The translations under genes were made by a program, and so were the position numbers. Of a stretch of 64,000 nt of DNA, positions 23,400 through 35,515 are shown in pieces. Location of the stretch: contig NC_079515.1 in NCBI RefSeq assembly GCF_000801105.2, positions 2,356,001 to 2,420,000 on the forward strand, given 5' to 3'. The stretch comes from Raphanus sativus. Taxonomy: Eukaryota > Streptophyta > Magnoliopsida > Brassicales > Brassicaceae. The notes beneath the pieces were generated by a model. It saw only the letters and a program-made list of their open reading frames with translations, was not told where the DNA came from and made no database searches. Positions within the stretch are counted from its first letter, which is position 1. Each line of letters opens with the position of its first letter.

Positions 23400-24771
23400 T
23401 TTTTTTTTGTGATCAAACATAACTTTATTAATTCAAATAAAGAGTTTACTCTCCAAAGTTGGAGGATACATTGAGCAATGCAAGAGCTGACTTAGCCACC
23501 AAGTCAGCGTTAACATTACTCAGCCGAGGTACATAGGCAAAAGAAATAGAGTCAAAAGCAGAACATAGATAGTAGACATCAAACAAAATACCAAACAAAG
23601 CTGGACTGGATCCACCGTCCTTAATCAACTTGACTAGGGACTGAGAGTCAGAAAGGATCATAAGGTTTTTCACATTTGATGAAGCGGCATGCATCACCGC
23701 AGAACGAATAGCGATGGCCTCAGCCAAGAACGCCGAAGATATGTGACTACGAGACGCAGAGAGCGTCCCTGTCATTCCCATAGGTAAGCAACCTGAAAAC
23801 ACACAACCCAAACCACAATTACCAGATTTCGAATCCCATGCGGCATCCACATTGCAGACCAGAGTACCCGAGGGAGGCGTAGGAACTATCCTCGAGTGAG
23901 CGCAGGTTAGTTCTGTATCAAGTCGTATAACTGTCTCAGAAGACTGAACAGCTTGCCATTCCCTAGCCTCGGAAATGGCTTTCACGACAATTTCCATAGC
24001 GGAGAAGGTTCTTTTGTCAAAGCAGAGCTTGTTACGGGCTTTCCACAGGTTCCATAATACCCAAGGCCACAGAGGTATGGACAGTCCCACCGGGGGAAGC
24101 ACTGTGAGCTTAGGAAGCTCGATAAGCAGGGCAGTGATAGAGGGAAGATACTCAGATGGTCTAGTGACGAGTGGGGTCAGGTTCCAAACTTGCTTTGCTA
24201 TGGGGCACTGAAGGAACACATGAAGATCTTCCTCAAACCCGTTGCATCGTGCACACGGGAACTCCTGTATACCACGAGAAGCTAGGTTCAAGCTAACTGG
24301 TACTGCTTTCCTTACCAGTTTCCAAAGGAAGTCCTTCAGTTTTGGAGCCGTTTTGACATTCCAGATGTTTTTCAACCAATCAAAGGAGATCAGAGCTGGT
24401 GGAAGGGCGTTCTCTTGCTGGATTCCCAATCCATAACCCGTCTTTGTGGAGTAGATGCCACTCTTTTCGCATAGCTAGACTAGCTTGTCTGTTGCAGGTG
24501 CAAAGCTTGTAACCAGTCGTAAAATATGGTCCTCATACTGAGGGATGTGCAGCCTTATCTTGTCTCTGTCCCAAGAATTAGTGAGCGGGCAGAGTAGGGC
24601 ACTAACCCTCAGGTCTTCATCATTCTGCTTGATTGGCCTGATAGGGATGAGGGGGTGATCACAAGAGAGCCACGGGTCACTCCAGACTTTGATGTCGTCT
24701 CCACTCCCCACAACCCACCCAAGCCCTTTCCTGAGTATTTCCCGACCTGCAAGTATGCTTCTCCACCCATG
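23400..24771 (-). mobile_element. 5'-truncated LINE with zf-RVT and RNase H, one nonsense codon
   Basis: On the minus strand the reading frame starts within the region before zf-RVT (SGDDIKVWSDPWLSCDHPLI), continues through zf-RVT (WNVKTAPKLKDFLWKLV, CARCNGFEEDLHVFLQCP) and ends with an RNase H domain (CNVDAAWD, LSDSQSLVKLI, NVNADLVAK). The frame is open except for one TAG near 24475 where related elements have Trp. The 3' end is a poly(A) tail (T9 on the plus strand at 23400-23408). The flanks AGAAATACT and AGAATACT (23392-23400, 24772-24779) could be a decayed target duplication. It looks younger than the LINE at 14718. Confidence 0.9.
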
Positions 24772-25045
24772 AGAATACTAAGGTTTAAGAAATCGTGTTA
24801 AGAATACTAAGGTTAGTTTAACTTTAAGGAAAACAATAATTAGTTTGCTTCATGTAAATCTCACTTTTGTCGTTTCTATCAACATGCATCGGGCAAAAAC
24901 CATTCCAGGTTGGAGAACTATGTGACGCAATTTATTCGTAAGAAATATTAATTTGTATTATTTTCTCATAAAAACTATTGAAAATTATTTGGTAGACTTT
25001 ATTGATGACTAGGGGATTGCGATCAGTATCTGAGATTTTTATAAG

Positions 25046-26102
25046 TGGATACTGGTTTGTGTTTGATGAAACCCCAATGGAGAGATAAGAGAGAAAGTTT
25101 GCGGATTGAAAGAGATAGATTAGGAGTTTGTTTAGGTATGTGATGATGAGATTAAAGAATAGAGTTTAAGAGACTGAGAGATTAAGTAACCAGACTAGAA
25201 AATAGAGAATCAAAGACTTGTAGATTATGAAGTGGAAAGGGGAACTCCCCGTTACTCCCTTAAGAGTTTTACCATACATGCTTATTTATAAGCTTTACAC
25301 TTTGCAACAATCATAAACCTTTAATCTAATGGATAGAAATGACTGAATTGAAATGGATGGCTAGGATGGAGTCTGGTGGGTTGTTGAGGGCGTGATGGAT
25401 GCTGATTGGTTGATTCAAACTTGTCAAAGGGGAAGCTGCTCTCTTATTGGCTAGCCAAAGGCTTCCATGGACCTGCCCACTTCTTTGGCTTGATACATGG
25501 TCTCCTTTGCTTTCTCTTTACAGCCAAGAGCCAGCCTGTCATGTTGACCACGCCCTTCTCTCCTTCTCTTGCTTTCCAACAGTCACAAGATAGAATAAGG
25601 TTGCTTGATTGCAGCCTGAACCAACGTCCTAAGTTTGCACAGCTTCTGATTGATCCCGGGTAAAGTACGATTGATGGTACGGACCGCATGTCCGTACCTC
25701 GCCCTATTTTTGCACATTTCACCCAAACATCTCCAAATGGTTGAACCTGACACGGTTTGGGTCACCCTAACTTTGCACGGTCCGTACGGTACGGTATCTA
25801 ATCTCATTCGCTCCCCTAGCTTTCGTGCAGGCGAGTTGCAGCCTGTAATCACCGATGGTCGACCTTATTTCTGCACCATCACCCAACTAACTCCAAATGG
25901 TGTCTAAGTCCCTCCTGGACTTGACCCTATCTCTTTGCACCATCTTCATAGTACTCTTAAACTCTTCTGAAGTCCTTCCAGAACATTCCTGAAGCCTGAT
26001 AGACAATTTCTGTAAGACTTGCCCTATTCTCGCACAAGATTCAAACTCAACCTAACTCCTCTTTTGACTCCATTTCTTTCTTCAAGTCAACAGTATCATC
26101 CA
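25046..26102 (-). mobile_element. Probable solo LTR
   Basis: Read on the minus strand it starts TGGATGATACTGTTGAC and ends AACCAGTATCCA, so it has the TG...CA form with inverted TGGAT/ATCCA ends. A TATAAATA box lies on the minus strand near 25285, followed by a CT-rich U5-like stretch. There is no gag, pol or primer site beside it. The 5-bp flanks (ATAAG and AATTC) do not match, which weakens the call. The region also has a palindromic GTACGG/CCGTAC patch at 25677-25800. Its open frames on both strands have no recognised family. Confidence 0.5.
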
Positions 26103-28967
26103 AATTCATACGACTGGATGGATATATATTGGCCCAGTCATTGGTACTGTTTTTTATCATCAGTTCAAATATTGTCAAGGCGTCGCTAAAACGCTATATG
26201 AGTACATGTTTGGATGATAACTACAAACGCATGGTTTACAACACACATATTACAAAGAAAATTAAAGCATATTTTCAAAATTAAAGCAGAGTAACCATAT
26301 CAATATAAACAACTATATATGTTTCAACCTCAGTCTTATAAAAGGATGATTATAAAACTGTGTTAGAACAGCTTTACCCTTACATTTAACTGCTTTAAAG
26401 TCGTTCAATTCGTTCATATTCTTTTTCTTTTTATGGGCATAAACCATTTTTAGCCACAAAAATCACCAAGCACTAGCCAAAAACCATATTAACACGTGAT
26501 AATTAAAAAATCAATTGAGTTCTCTATTTTATTAGAGAATATATAATAATGGATCGAGACGCAAACCAGTATTAAGCACGTTAACGACTACCCAAATCAT
26601 GTTATTGATAGTTGATTGACACGACATGAATGATCGATCTTTTTATTGATATTTCATAATTATTACCGATCTAGGAAAACATTTGGTTTATGGATTCCGT
26701 GGTACCTTTGGACATAAAAGATGTTTGTGTTTTGTCTGTCTCGTCGTAAGTTGATTGATACCTGTCTTGAAATTTGCCATACCTTAGCAACCACTCGTTT
26801 GTTTGTCTGTCTTTTGTGCTTGTATTTTATCAGATATAAGGTTTGTAGGTTTTTTTCCCTAACTTTAAGGTATGTAGAGTTTGTGAGCTTTGATTATAAT
26901 GTTTCGCGTAATTTTAGAGATAACATTCCATGGTATTACCCTTAGGGCATGTTTTGATGTATACTACTATTGTAATAACTATTGTATTACCATGGTAATT
27001 TTTTTTGATCAAAAAAAATTTACAAATTTATTTAATCTTCATACTTAAAGTTATTTTTAAACAGATTCAGTGTGCTTAATATAATTAACATATTGCATAA
27101 TATCACTCAAAAACTTCCAAAAATGTGCGAATACATAACTATGTATATACATATTTTTAAATGTGAGTTATCTAAACTACTACTAAGCTGTAAAAGAGTC
27201 CCTCTTCCTATCTACAAGATCACTATTTCTGTTTAATATAAATATTGTTAAAGCCACAATATTGGATTGAGGATAAGATCGTATTAGCTGATATTTACAA
27301 ATCAAACTGATGCACGTTATATAGGGACATGTTCCTATCTCATTCTAGGTTATTCAAAAACAAACGTTTAATACTAAGCCCACATGCTTCAATTCTCGTG
27401 GTTAGGCATCTAAACTAAGATAATTAAATTGTTCTTTTAATTTTGAGAATCTTAACTTCCCCATCTTCTTTTCTTCACCAAGTGATACAAATAGGTCCAA
27501 ATTTATTTTTAAAAGTACGCGATAGGTATTAACTCAGTATGTTTGCCTGCCTGAGTTGGAATTTACGTACGTAAAAGTTTGGAAGCAACACTGATCGGAG
27601 AAGTATAAATTTCGCCTTCGTATAACTGTGATAATTCAAATGCATTAGTATAGCCACTCAAACGTGAGTAATTCACTACGTGTATGTTTTTATGTTTAGG
27701 TTATCAATTTTTTTTTCACAACAGTAGCCACTCAATTTTTTTTTTTTAGCAAAAAAAAACAGTAGAAAGAAAAACTAATTTGCATGTCGTGCTCTCTTTT
27801 TAAACTCCGATAAACATATTTTGAGTTTGCATGTCGTGCTCCTAAGCGTGATCAATGAACCAAGAACTCAAAATATTTTGATAAAGTTATGAATCATGAA
27901 ACTATACATAGTCATCTAATAAATGTTTTCAAGATTATTTTTTTCACAAGAGAAAACTACCCGGGTTTTCAAGAGTAACAACTAACAAAAATTTAATTTA
28001 TTTTAACTTCACGATCCTCGCACATTTTAAACACATGAAAAACTACTTTCTCAACAAACAAAAACACATGATTCACTAGTATGTTATGCTATATATTTTC
28101 TCTTTTTAAAGCCCATCTTTAGATTTAGATGGATTAGGTAGTTATGGAGGAAAGAAGCAGTCTAATCATTTATAAGCTGCAAATGGCCTGCTATAATTTG
28201 TTTTGTTTCTTACATGGGTTTACGAAGATTAAAATGGGCCCTAGATAAGTGGTCCAATGGGTTAAATTATACGTGGCTCAAAGCGCGTGGGCAAAATAAA
28301 AGTGTGCGTGTGAGAGTCGTGACAAAGCAAGGATCTTTGCTTGTACGCCAGACGAAAGCAAACCGGAATTGACCGCGCGGCGACACGGACACGCACGCAA
28401 CAAGCAAATAAATATCAGAGACCTTTTTTTTTTCTCCGCACATCTAGAAACACTGACTAATAGACATTCGCCACGTAGAAACTCAGCCAATAGTATTCTA
28501 CTTGGTTGACGCTGTTCAAGGGTAGTTCCGTAAAACAGCATCCCGTCATGTGGACAATAGGGTTGTCTTTTATGTATTTCTCCACATTTTATTTAATCCG
28601 AAATTCCGTTGTCTCCACCACCGATCCATTTGATCCATACAGATAAACAACAAATAACGGAAAGTCATTATTATCCCTCAGAGTCACTAACAGAGGACGC
28701 GTGTGCGAGGGTCTTTTAGTAAATTTCTCTTTATACGAAAAAACATAAAGTGCACTTGCGTCGACAGAAGTCTCTCAGATTCCATTACCATTTGCCCACC
28801 AAAACATTCAGACAAATAGAAATATCTTCATTCATTTCTGAAAAAAATCCAATTTTTCTTGATTATTTCGTATTCTTAGATCGATAAAAGAGCTTGGTTC
28901 AGCTGTGTATTGCTGGTGATTTAGTTGTATAGTTATCTATTTCTTTTCTCATCTAGATTGTTGGAGA
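26103..28967. other. Intergenic and invertase promoter
   Basis: AT-rich up to about 28.2 kb with no supportable gene. A short direct repeat (TTTGCATGTCGTGCTC) occurs at about 27779 and 27828. From 28.2 kb composition becomes more promoter-like. The segment holds GCCACGTAG (near 28470), an ACGT core typical of bZIP binding, a CCAAT motif (near 28490) and a leader region before 28968. Confidence 0.45.
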
Positions 28968-31900
28968 ATGATGATGAACAGCAGGAGCTGTATCTGTATC
29001 TCAGCGATTAAACCCTGTTGTAGATTTCTCATTAGTTTCAAAAGCTCGTCCCTTTTCGGAGTTACTCCCACGAGCTCAATCAGGTTGATCAATTCGTCGA
29101 AACTACCACTACAGTGTAGGAAGATTGAATCCAGAAGTATTAGATCTGGTATTCATTGCCGTCGTCGGATTGTTTTGGATCGGAACGCTTTTTGTAACTC
29201 CGATTCCATTAGCTGGGGAGGAAGAGGAGGAAGAGGGAGGGGTGTTTTAGTAATTCCCCGTGTAGCTTCCGACTTTAGGAACCGGTCGAGTTCTTCCTCT
29301 TCTTCCTTGAGCTCTCATGTAAATAAAGATAAGAGTTTCGAGAGTATCTTCGTGAAGCCATTTGTTTTCGAGGAGTTACCAGAAAAGGAAAGTGATGCTA
29401 AATTTGGAAATGTGGGTGTGAAAGGAGAAGAAAAGGAAGAGGAGGTTGTTGTGATCAGTCAGAGCGAGGCTGAGAGAGAGGCGTGGAAGCTGCTCCGTGG
29501 CGCGGTGGTGGATTACTGCGGGTTCCCTGTGGGGACTGTGGCGGCTAATGATCCAGGGGATAAGCAGACGTTGTTGAACTATGACCAGGTGTTTATTCGT
29601 GACTTTGTTCCTTCGGCTTATGCGTTCTTGCTTGATGGAGAAGGGGAGATTGTTAGGAACTTTCTCCTTCAGACGTTGCAGTTGCAGGTAACGTTCTCTT
29701 GAAACCTTTTGTTCTTGAGCTGATTTAAAAAAAAAAGTTTAGAGCTTTTGGTAGATGTTGTTGTTGTTAGGTTGGTTTGGTTGTAAACTGTTTCAGTTGG
29801 TTGGTCTGTTATACCTCTGCATTAACTAGTTTCCCATTTTAGGTTTTTTTGGTTGCATGCTCATTACTTGCCGTTTGGAATTTAATATTTCATTTTAGGG
29901 AAGTTGTTTTTGTGAAAACGGGAAATGTAGCTAGTTTGTGTGCTGAGTTTTGTTGCCTAACGGAGAAAGGCAAGGTTTGGAGAAATCTCTCCCCTGTACA
30001 TTGCAGTTCCAGGTATGTCTTCTTGTGTGTTTTAGTTTGTTCAAACTCAAAGGGTTTGATTGCTTTTGTCGTAAACTAGTTGTTAAAATGAGTTAAAACT
30101 GTGATATTCTTGAACATGTGTTTATACTGTGATATCCCTTGCCTGCCAAGTTAGTCTCTGGCTCTTATAGTGTTTTTGTTTATTCAGATAGCCTAAAATT
30201 AGATAGATTCATTCTTGATAAAATTAACAATATTTGCTTTGGTGAAGCTCGTTTAGCATTACAAATGTTCGAGCTGTGACACTATGATTTTCTTTTAGCT
30301 GCGTCATTTACAATGCATGGTCTAAAGATTTACTTCCCTGTCAGGCCCATATATAGTTTCTGGTTCTTAGAAAAGTATTTTCCTTTCTAAGTTATTTGAT
30401 TTACTAATCTACACTGAAGTTTCTTTAATCGAGATCTTTGCTGCTTGGTTTTGTAGAGCTGGGAGAAAACAGTGGACTGTCACAGCCCGGGCCCAGGCCT
30501 AATGCCAGCGAGTTTTAAAGTGAAATCTGTGCCACGTGAAGGCAACGATGGTTCGTTTGAGGAGTTTATAGATGCAGACTTTGGTGAATCAGCTATTGGA
30601 CGTGTTAGCCCTGTTGACTCTGGTAACTCCTTATGCTCAAGAAACAGTCACATTTTGTTTTGTGTCACTTTAGCATTGCAGTAGTAATAATATGATTGGA
30701 GAATTTTTTCTTACTGAGGTTATAACTTATGCTATAGGCTTGTGGTGGATCATATTGCTGAGAGCTTATGGAAAACTCACTGGTGACTACACGTTGCAAG
30801 AGAGAATCGATGTTCAGACAGGGATCAAGTTGATCCTCAAGCTATGCCTAGCTGACGGTTTCGACATGTTCCCAACTCTTCTTGTGACCGATGGATCATG
30901 TATGATCGATAGAAGAATGGGCATTCATGGTCATCCACTTGAAATCCAAGTAAAGTTACTTACTACAACATAGCTAAGGCTTTGTTTTTTTTTTTTGCAA
31001 AACTGACAACTAACGGTCATGATTTTTATTTTTGCCTCCAGGCATTATTCTACTCAGCTCTCCGCTGTGCTCGTGAGATGCTCAACGTGAACGATGAAAC
31101 CAAGAACTTAGTCGCTGCCGTCAACAGTCGACTAAGCGCTTTATCCTTCCACATCAGAGAGTACTATTGGGTCGACATCAAGAAGATAAACGAGATTTAT
31201 CGTTACAGCACTGAGGAGTATTCACCGGATGCGACCAACAAGTTCAACATATATCCAGAGCAGATCCCTTCTTGGCTTGTGGACTGGATCCCCAACAGAG
31301 GCGGTTACTTCATAGGAAACCTCCAGCCTGCTCACATGGATTTCAGATTCTTCACATTGGGAAACCTCTGGGCTATTGTTTCGTCTCTTGGTAACCAGGA
31401 ACAGAACGAAGGAGTCATGGCACTGATCGAAGAGAAATGGGATGATCTCGTTGCAAACATGCCTCTCAAGATTTGTTTTCCTGCTCTAGAGCAAGAGGAG
31501 TGGAGAATCATCACTGGCTCTGATCCAAAGAACACGTGAGTCCCTTCAAGTTACTTTGTTTTTCCCACAGATCTTTGATTTCATACTTGTCATTGCAGGC
31601 CTTGGTCATATCATAACGGTGGATCCTGGCCAACTCTCCTCTGGCAGGTACAAATAAACAATACTTCAAATTATATGATTTCAAGTTATATGATGTTTTA
31701 TAAAGTTTAAATTGTTTAAATTATAAGATGTTTTGATGTTCTAAGGTTAATTTAATTTTATTGGAAATTGTTCATTCAATTAGATTTTGCCGTTTTTTTT
31801 ATAACCGGTCGAATGATTTTAAAGCTATATCTTTAAAAGTATTTTTAGAGGAAAGTAAGTTCTTGTGCACTGAGCCAAAACATCACATATTATGAAACGT

Positions 31901-32291
31901 GAGTAGGTGTTTATTTCAGGTTAAAGAAACCCTAAAACCTCTTTAATGTCTTGATTCTTGTTAGTTCACATTGGCTTGTATCAAGATGGGGAAGCTAGAC
32001 CTGGCGAAGAAAGCAGTTGCTCTAGCGGAGAAGAGGCTCAAGGAAGACCAGTGGCCTGAGTATTATGACACGAGAAGCGGGAGGTTCGTGGGGAAGCAAT
32101 CAAGGCTTTACCAGACTTGGACTATCGCAGGTTTCTTGGCTTCTAAGAAACTCATTGAACAACCTGAGAAAGCCTCGCTCTTGTTCTGGCAAGAGGACTA
32201 TCAGCTGCTCGAGACTTGCGTATGTGGTCTGAACAAAAGCAGCGGAAGGAAGAAGAACAAGTGTTCGCGTTTCACACCACCAAGATCTTAG
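28968..32291 (+). CDS. INVC: Alkaline/neutral invertase, mitochondrial type (A/N-InvC-like, GH100)
   Basis: Six exons, 28968-29687, 30457-30622, 30738-30949, 31042-31535, 31599-31647 and 31965-32291, with GT-AG introns in phase, give 655 residues. The enzyme hydrolyses sucrose to glucose and fructose at neutral pH. Conserved GH100 blocks include [57 protein letters not shown] and [16 protein letters not shown]. The first 70 residues are rich in Ser, Arg and Cys and almost free of acidic residues, like an organelle-targeting peptide; the presumed Arabidopsis orthologue (At3g06500) is mitochondrial. The first of three consecutive ATG codons was chosen as the start. The tail is basic ([10 protein letters not shown]). 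Function is certain at family level; location is inferred. Confidence 0.93.
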
Positions 32292-32660
32292 TTCCCTGAA
32301 ACATAACTCTTAAAAGACCTTTTTTCAACATCTGTGCTAATGACTCATCAACCAGTTTCTTACTTTTTGTACCTACCATTCACATTCAGAAGCTAGATTC
32401 GTGTACTTTTCATGCATCATGTTATTTTTAAGTCCTGATAAAAAATACTGACATGTAACAAATTAATAATGTAATTTTAAAAGTTATAAATTCCACACAT
32501 ACATTTCTTCTAAATTTTAAAGTTTTAAATTATAATTTATTATGTATGTTATTATTATTTTTAACATTTGAACCATTTTTCAACTAACTGCTTCACTTAC
32601 AGATGCTAAAAGACTATGATTATAAAGCCATCTCAACAAACTTAGTAGTGTAATGGGCTA

Positions 32661-33033
32661 GTGAAGGAAACGTGCCTATTCTAATCTGAACAATTTCGAT
32701 CGTGCCAAATACGATCCGAACAAATAGTCAGTGCCAAATACGACCTGAACTTGATTAAAACTTAAAAAACTTACCCGAACTTTTTAAAACGTGCCTAAAT
32801 CTACATTGACTCTAACAGAAGTTAGTCAACCGTTAACAAGATAAAACGACGTCGTTTGATATACGGTGAAAAATGCTAATTTCGATCCAAACAATTTCGG
32901 TGGTGCCAAATACGACCCGAACACATGGTCGGTGCCAAATACGACCTGAACTCAGTTATAATTAAAAAAATTACATGAAGATTGACTCTAACATAAATTA
33001 GTCAACTGTTAACAAGATAAAACGACGTCGTTT

Positions 33034-33076
<43 letters not shown>

Positions 33077-34118
33077 ATATATATTCATTCCAGGACTTAA
33101 ACAATGACGTGATACCTTTTTAAAAATGTACATTAACAACTAGACAAAAATAACTTTTTGAAATATTGTTACAAATTTGAAATTTATATAAACTTCTACT
33201 TTTTCTTCATCTTATTCAATTTTAAAACTTTGGTGATAATATTTTCTGATTTATATAAATACATAACATGTTTTTACTTATCATATCTTTAATAAACTTA
33301 TATCTTACTAAATATAAATAATAAAATATTTATAATTAGACAATCTTAGATATACCTAAAATTTTGAAGTTATTTATAAAAAATATTATATAGATTATTT
33401 TTTATTTTTTAAACTTAAGTGGATTTTTTTTTCAAAGTTAATATTATATATTTTGGAATTTTTTTCAAAAATGTTAAGAGACCTTTTACCTTTCTTTCAC
33501 TAAGATATCTTGTTCAAAATATTAGACATATTACACGATAACTAAAATATATATAAAAATCACCAAAGTTTTAAATTGGATAAGATGAAAAAAAAATATT
33601 AGTTTATATAATTTCAAATGTCTAAAAATATTTCAAAAAGTTAATTTAGTCTAGTCGTTAATGTACCCTTTAAAAGGGTACCACGACATAGATTTGAGTG
33701 TTGTAATGAACATATATATATATCAAAACGGCGTCGTTTTATTTTATTAACAATTGACTAATTTTTGTTAGAGTCAATGTAGATTTAGGCACATTCTAAA
33801 AAATTCAGGTAATTTTTTTTATTATAATTGAGTTCAGGTCGTGTTTGGCACCGACCATATGTTCGGGTCGTATTTAGCACCACCGAAATTGCTTGGATCG
33901 AAATAGGCACTTTTTCATGTATATCAAAACGACGTCGTTTATCTTGTTAACGGTTAACTAACTTCTGTTATAGTCAATGTAGATTTAGGCATGTTTTAAG
34001 AAGTTCGGGTAGGTTTTTTGAGTTTTAATTAAGTTCAGATCGTATTTGGCACCGACTATTTGTTCGGGTCGTATTTGGCACGATCGAAATTGTTCGAGTC
34101 GGAATAGGCACTTTTCCC
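32661..34118. mobile_element. Nested palindromic Mutator-like element (long inverted repeats)
   Basis: The left arm (about 32661-33245) and right arm (about 33535-34118) are inverted copies of each other. Each arm has two tandem versions of a unit of about 200 bp carrying AATTTCGATCGTGCCAAATA-like, CGTTAACAAGATAAAACGA-like and GACGTC motifs, followed by a shared AT-rich inner part. An AT microsatellite (33033-33073) lies in the left arm. The flanks AATGGGCTA and CATAGGCTA match 7 of 9, fitting a decayed 9-bp Mutator-type target duplication. No transposase is present. Confidence 0.75.
33033..33073. repeat. (AT)n microsatellite
   Basis: Alternating AT run of about 38 bases inside the left arm of the palindromic element. 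Confidence 0.85.
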
Positions 34119-34172
34119 CATAGGCTAATTAGATAATTAGACACAACTCCTCTATGTCGGCCAATAAAAATG

Positions 34173-35020
34173 GAACTATATTGGGAAAATTGTCTTTTAA
34201 ATCCTGAACTTTCAAATTTGGTTCAAAAAAAGCCTGAATTATTGCTTGGACCATTTAAGTCACAGACTTATTTTGACAAACCGTTTAAAGCCTCGAATTA
34301 ATTTGACTAAGCCACATTCAATACGTCGTTATCTCGGCTAACGGCACGATTAAACGAGCTTAACTTCCGTTTACTGTTCCCGTTAAACCTAAGCTACGTC
34401 ATCTTAAAATTAGAAAACTCCTAAATTTTTATCTTCTCAAAATTGCAATCCCTAATTCCCCAAATCAAAAACCCAATCAAAAATACAAACTCTTGATTTC
34501 AAGTGGAGCAGAGGCTCGTGAAACAAGAGCAGCTGGTCGTGAAGCAAGGGCTTTTGAGGCAGAACCTCGTCGGGCAGAAGCTCGTGAGAGGGAGAATCGT
34601 GAAGCAGAGATTTGGTAGGCAGAGGCTCGTGAAGCAGAGGTTCGGCAGGCAGAGGCTCGTGAGAGGGAGAATCGTGAAGCAAATGCTCGTGAAACAAGGG
34701 TTTGCAATTTTTGATTGAGTTTTTGATTTGGGGAATTAAGGATTGCAATTTTTGAGAAGATAGAAATTTATGGGTTTTTCTAATTTCAAAACGACGTAGC
34801 TTAGGTTTAACGTAAACAGTAAACGGAAGTTAACCCCGTTTAATCGTGCCGTTAGCCGAGATAACGACGCATTGAATATGGCTTAGTAAAATTAATTCGA
34901 GGTTTTAAACGGTTTGTCAAAATAAGTCTGTGCCTTAAATGGTCCAAGCAATAGTTCAGGTTTTTTTTGAACCAAATTTGAAAGTTGAGGATTTAAAAGA
35001 CAATTTTCTCGAACTATATT
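34173..35020. mobile_element. TIR-MULE with perfect 10-bp target duplication
   Basis: The element (34183-35010, 828 bp) has inverted repeats of about 300 bp beginning GAGAAAATTGTCTTTTAAAT-like, and is flanked by the perfect direct repeat GAACTATATT (34173-34182, 35011-35020), the expected 9 bp plus one chance match. The centre (about 34497-34713) is different: a GC-richer purine-rich tract of degenerate repeats (GCAGAGGCTCGTGA and similar) that reads as Glu/Ala/Arg-rich in one frame, with a TAG at 34617-34619. This may be a captured coding fragment or an element-derived repeat. Confidence 0.85.
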
Positions 35021-35515
35021 AGATTTTAATTTCTTCTTAGGATATTAAAGGATCCTATTATGTGAAACTGCCAAAAGAAAGAGGGGAAAGACAGAGATAA
35101 TATACAAGCCAAAAGGACCTTGAAGTAATCGAGACAAAAATGACTTAAATCCGTTTGGACCACTCACAAAAATACACATATCACTGAGCCAAAATTCATC
35201 GAGCTCAGATCAGACAAACAATCACAAGATTTATCAACCACATTTTTATTAACCACATATTCATATATCACATTTTTATTGTACTTACTACTTAGTACTC
35301 AAAAAGAGTAAAGAACTTTAGTATATTGAAAGATGCGAGGTTGTATTCGTACATGACATAGAGGCGTGCACGGACTTTGGAGCTAAGCCACCCACACGAA
35401 CGCGATAAGGTTTTCACCACCACCAACCACTTAGTGGGCCCTTAATGGGCTTTTCTTACATAAACCCGTTGTATGTAAGAAACCAGAAAGTGGCCGGTCA
35501 TCATCATCGGTAATA
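35021..35515 (+). promoter_or_regulatory. SFR2 upstream region
   Basis: About 500 bp separate the MULE from the SFR2 start. AT-rich distal part, then AGTGGGCCCTTAATGGGCTT at about 35432 (a site II-like TGGGC cluster). No gene in this interval. Confidence 0.5.

Noticed and set aside
25406..25907. Several overlapping open frames of about 85-92 codons
   Set aside because: They fall in the probable LTR, on both strands, with no conserved domain.
25046..26102. Endogenous pararetrovirus
   Set aside because: No reverse transcriptase, movement or coat protein motif is present; only LTR-like ends are seen.
34452..34748. Overlapping repeat-rich open frames on both strands
   Set aside because: They are alternative readings of the repeat at the centre of a MULE. 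Only capture of a coding fragment remains possible, not a standing gene.
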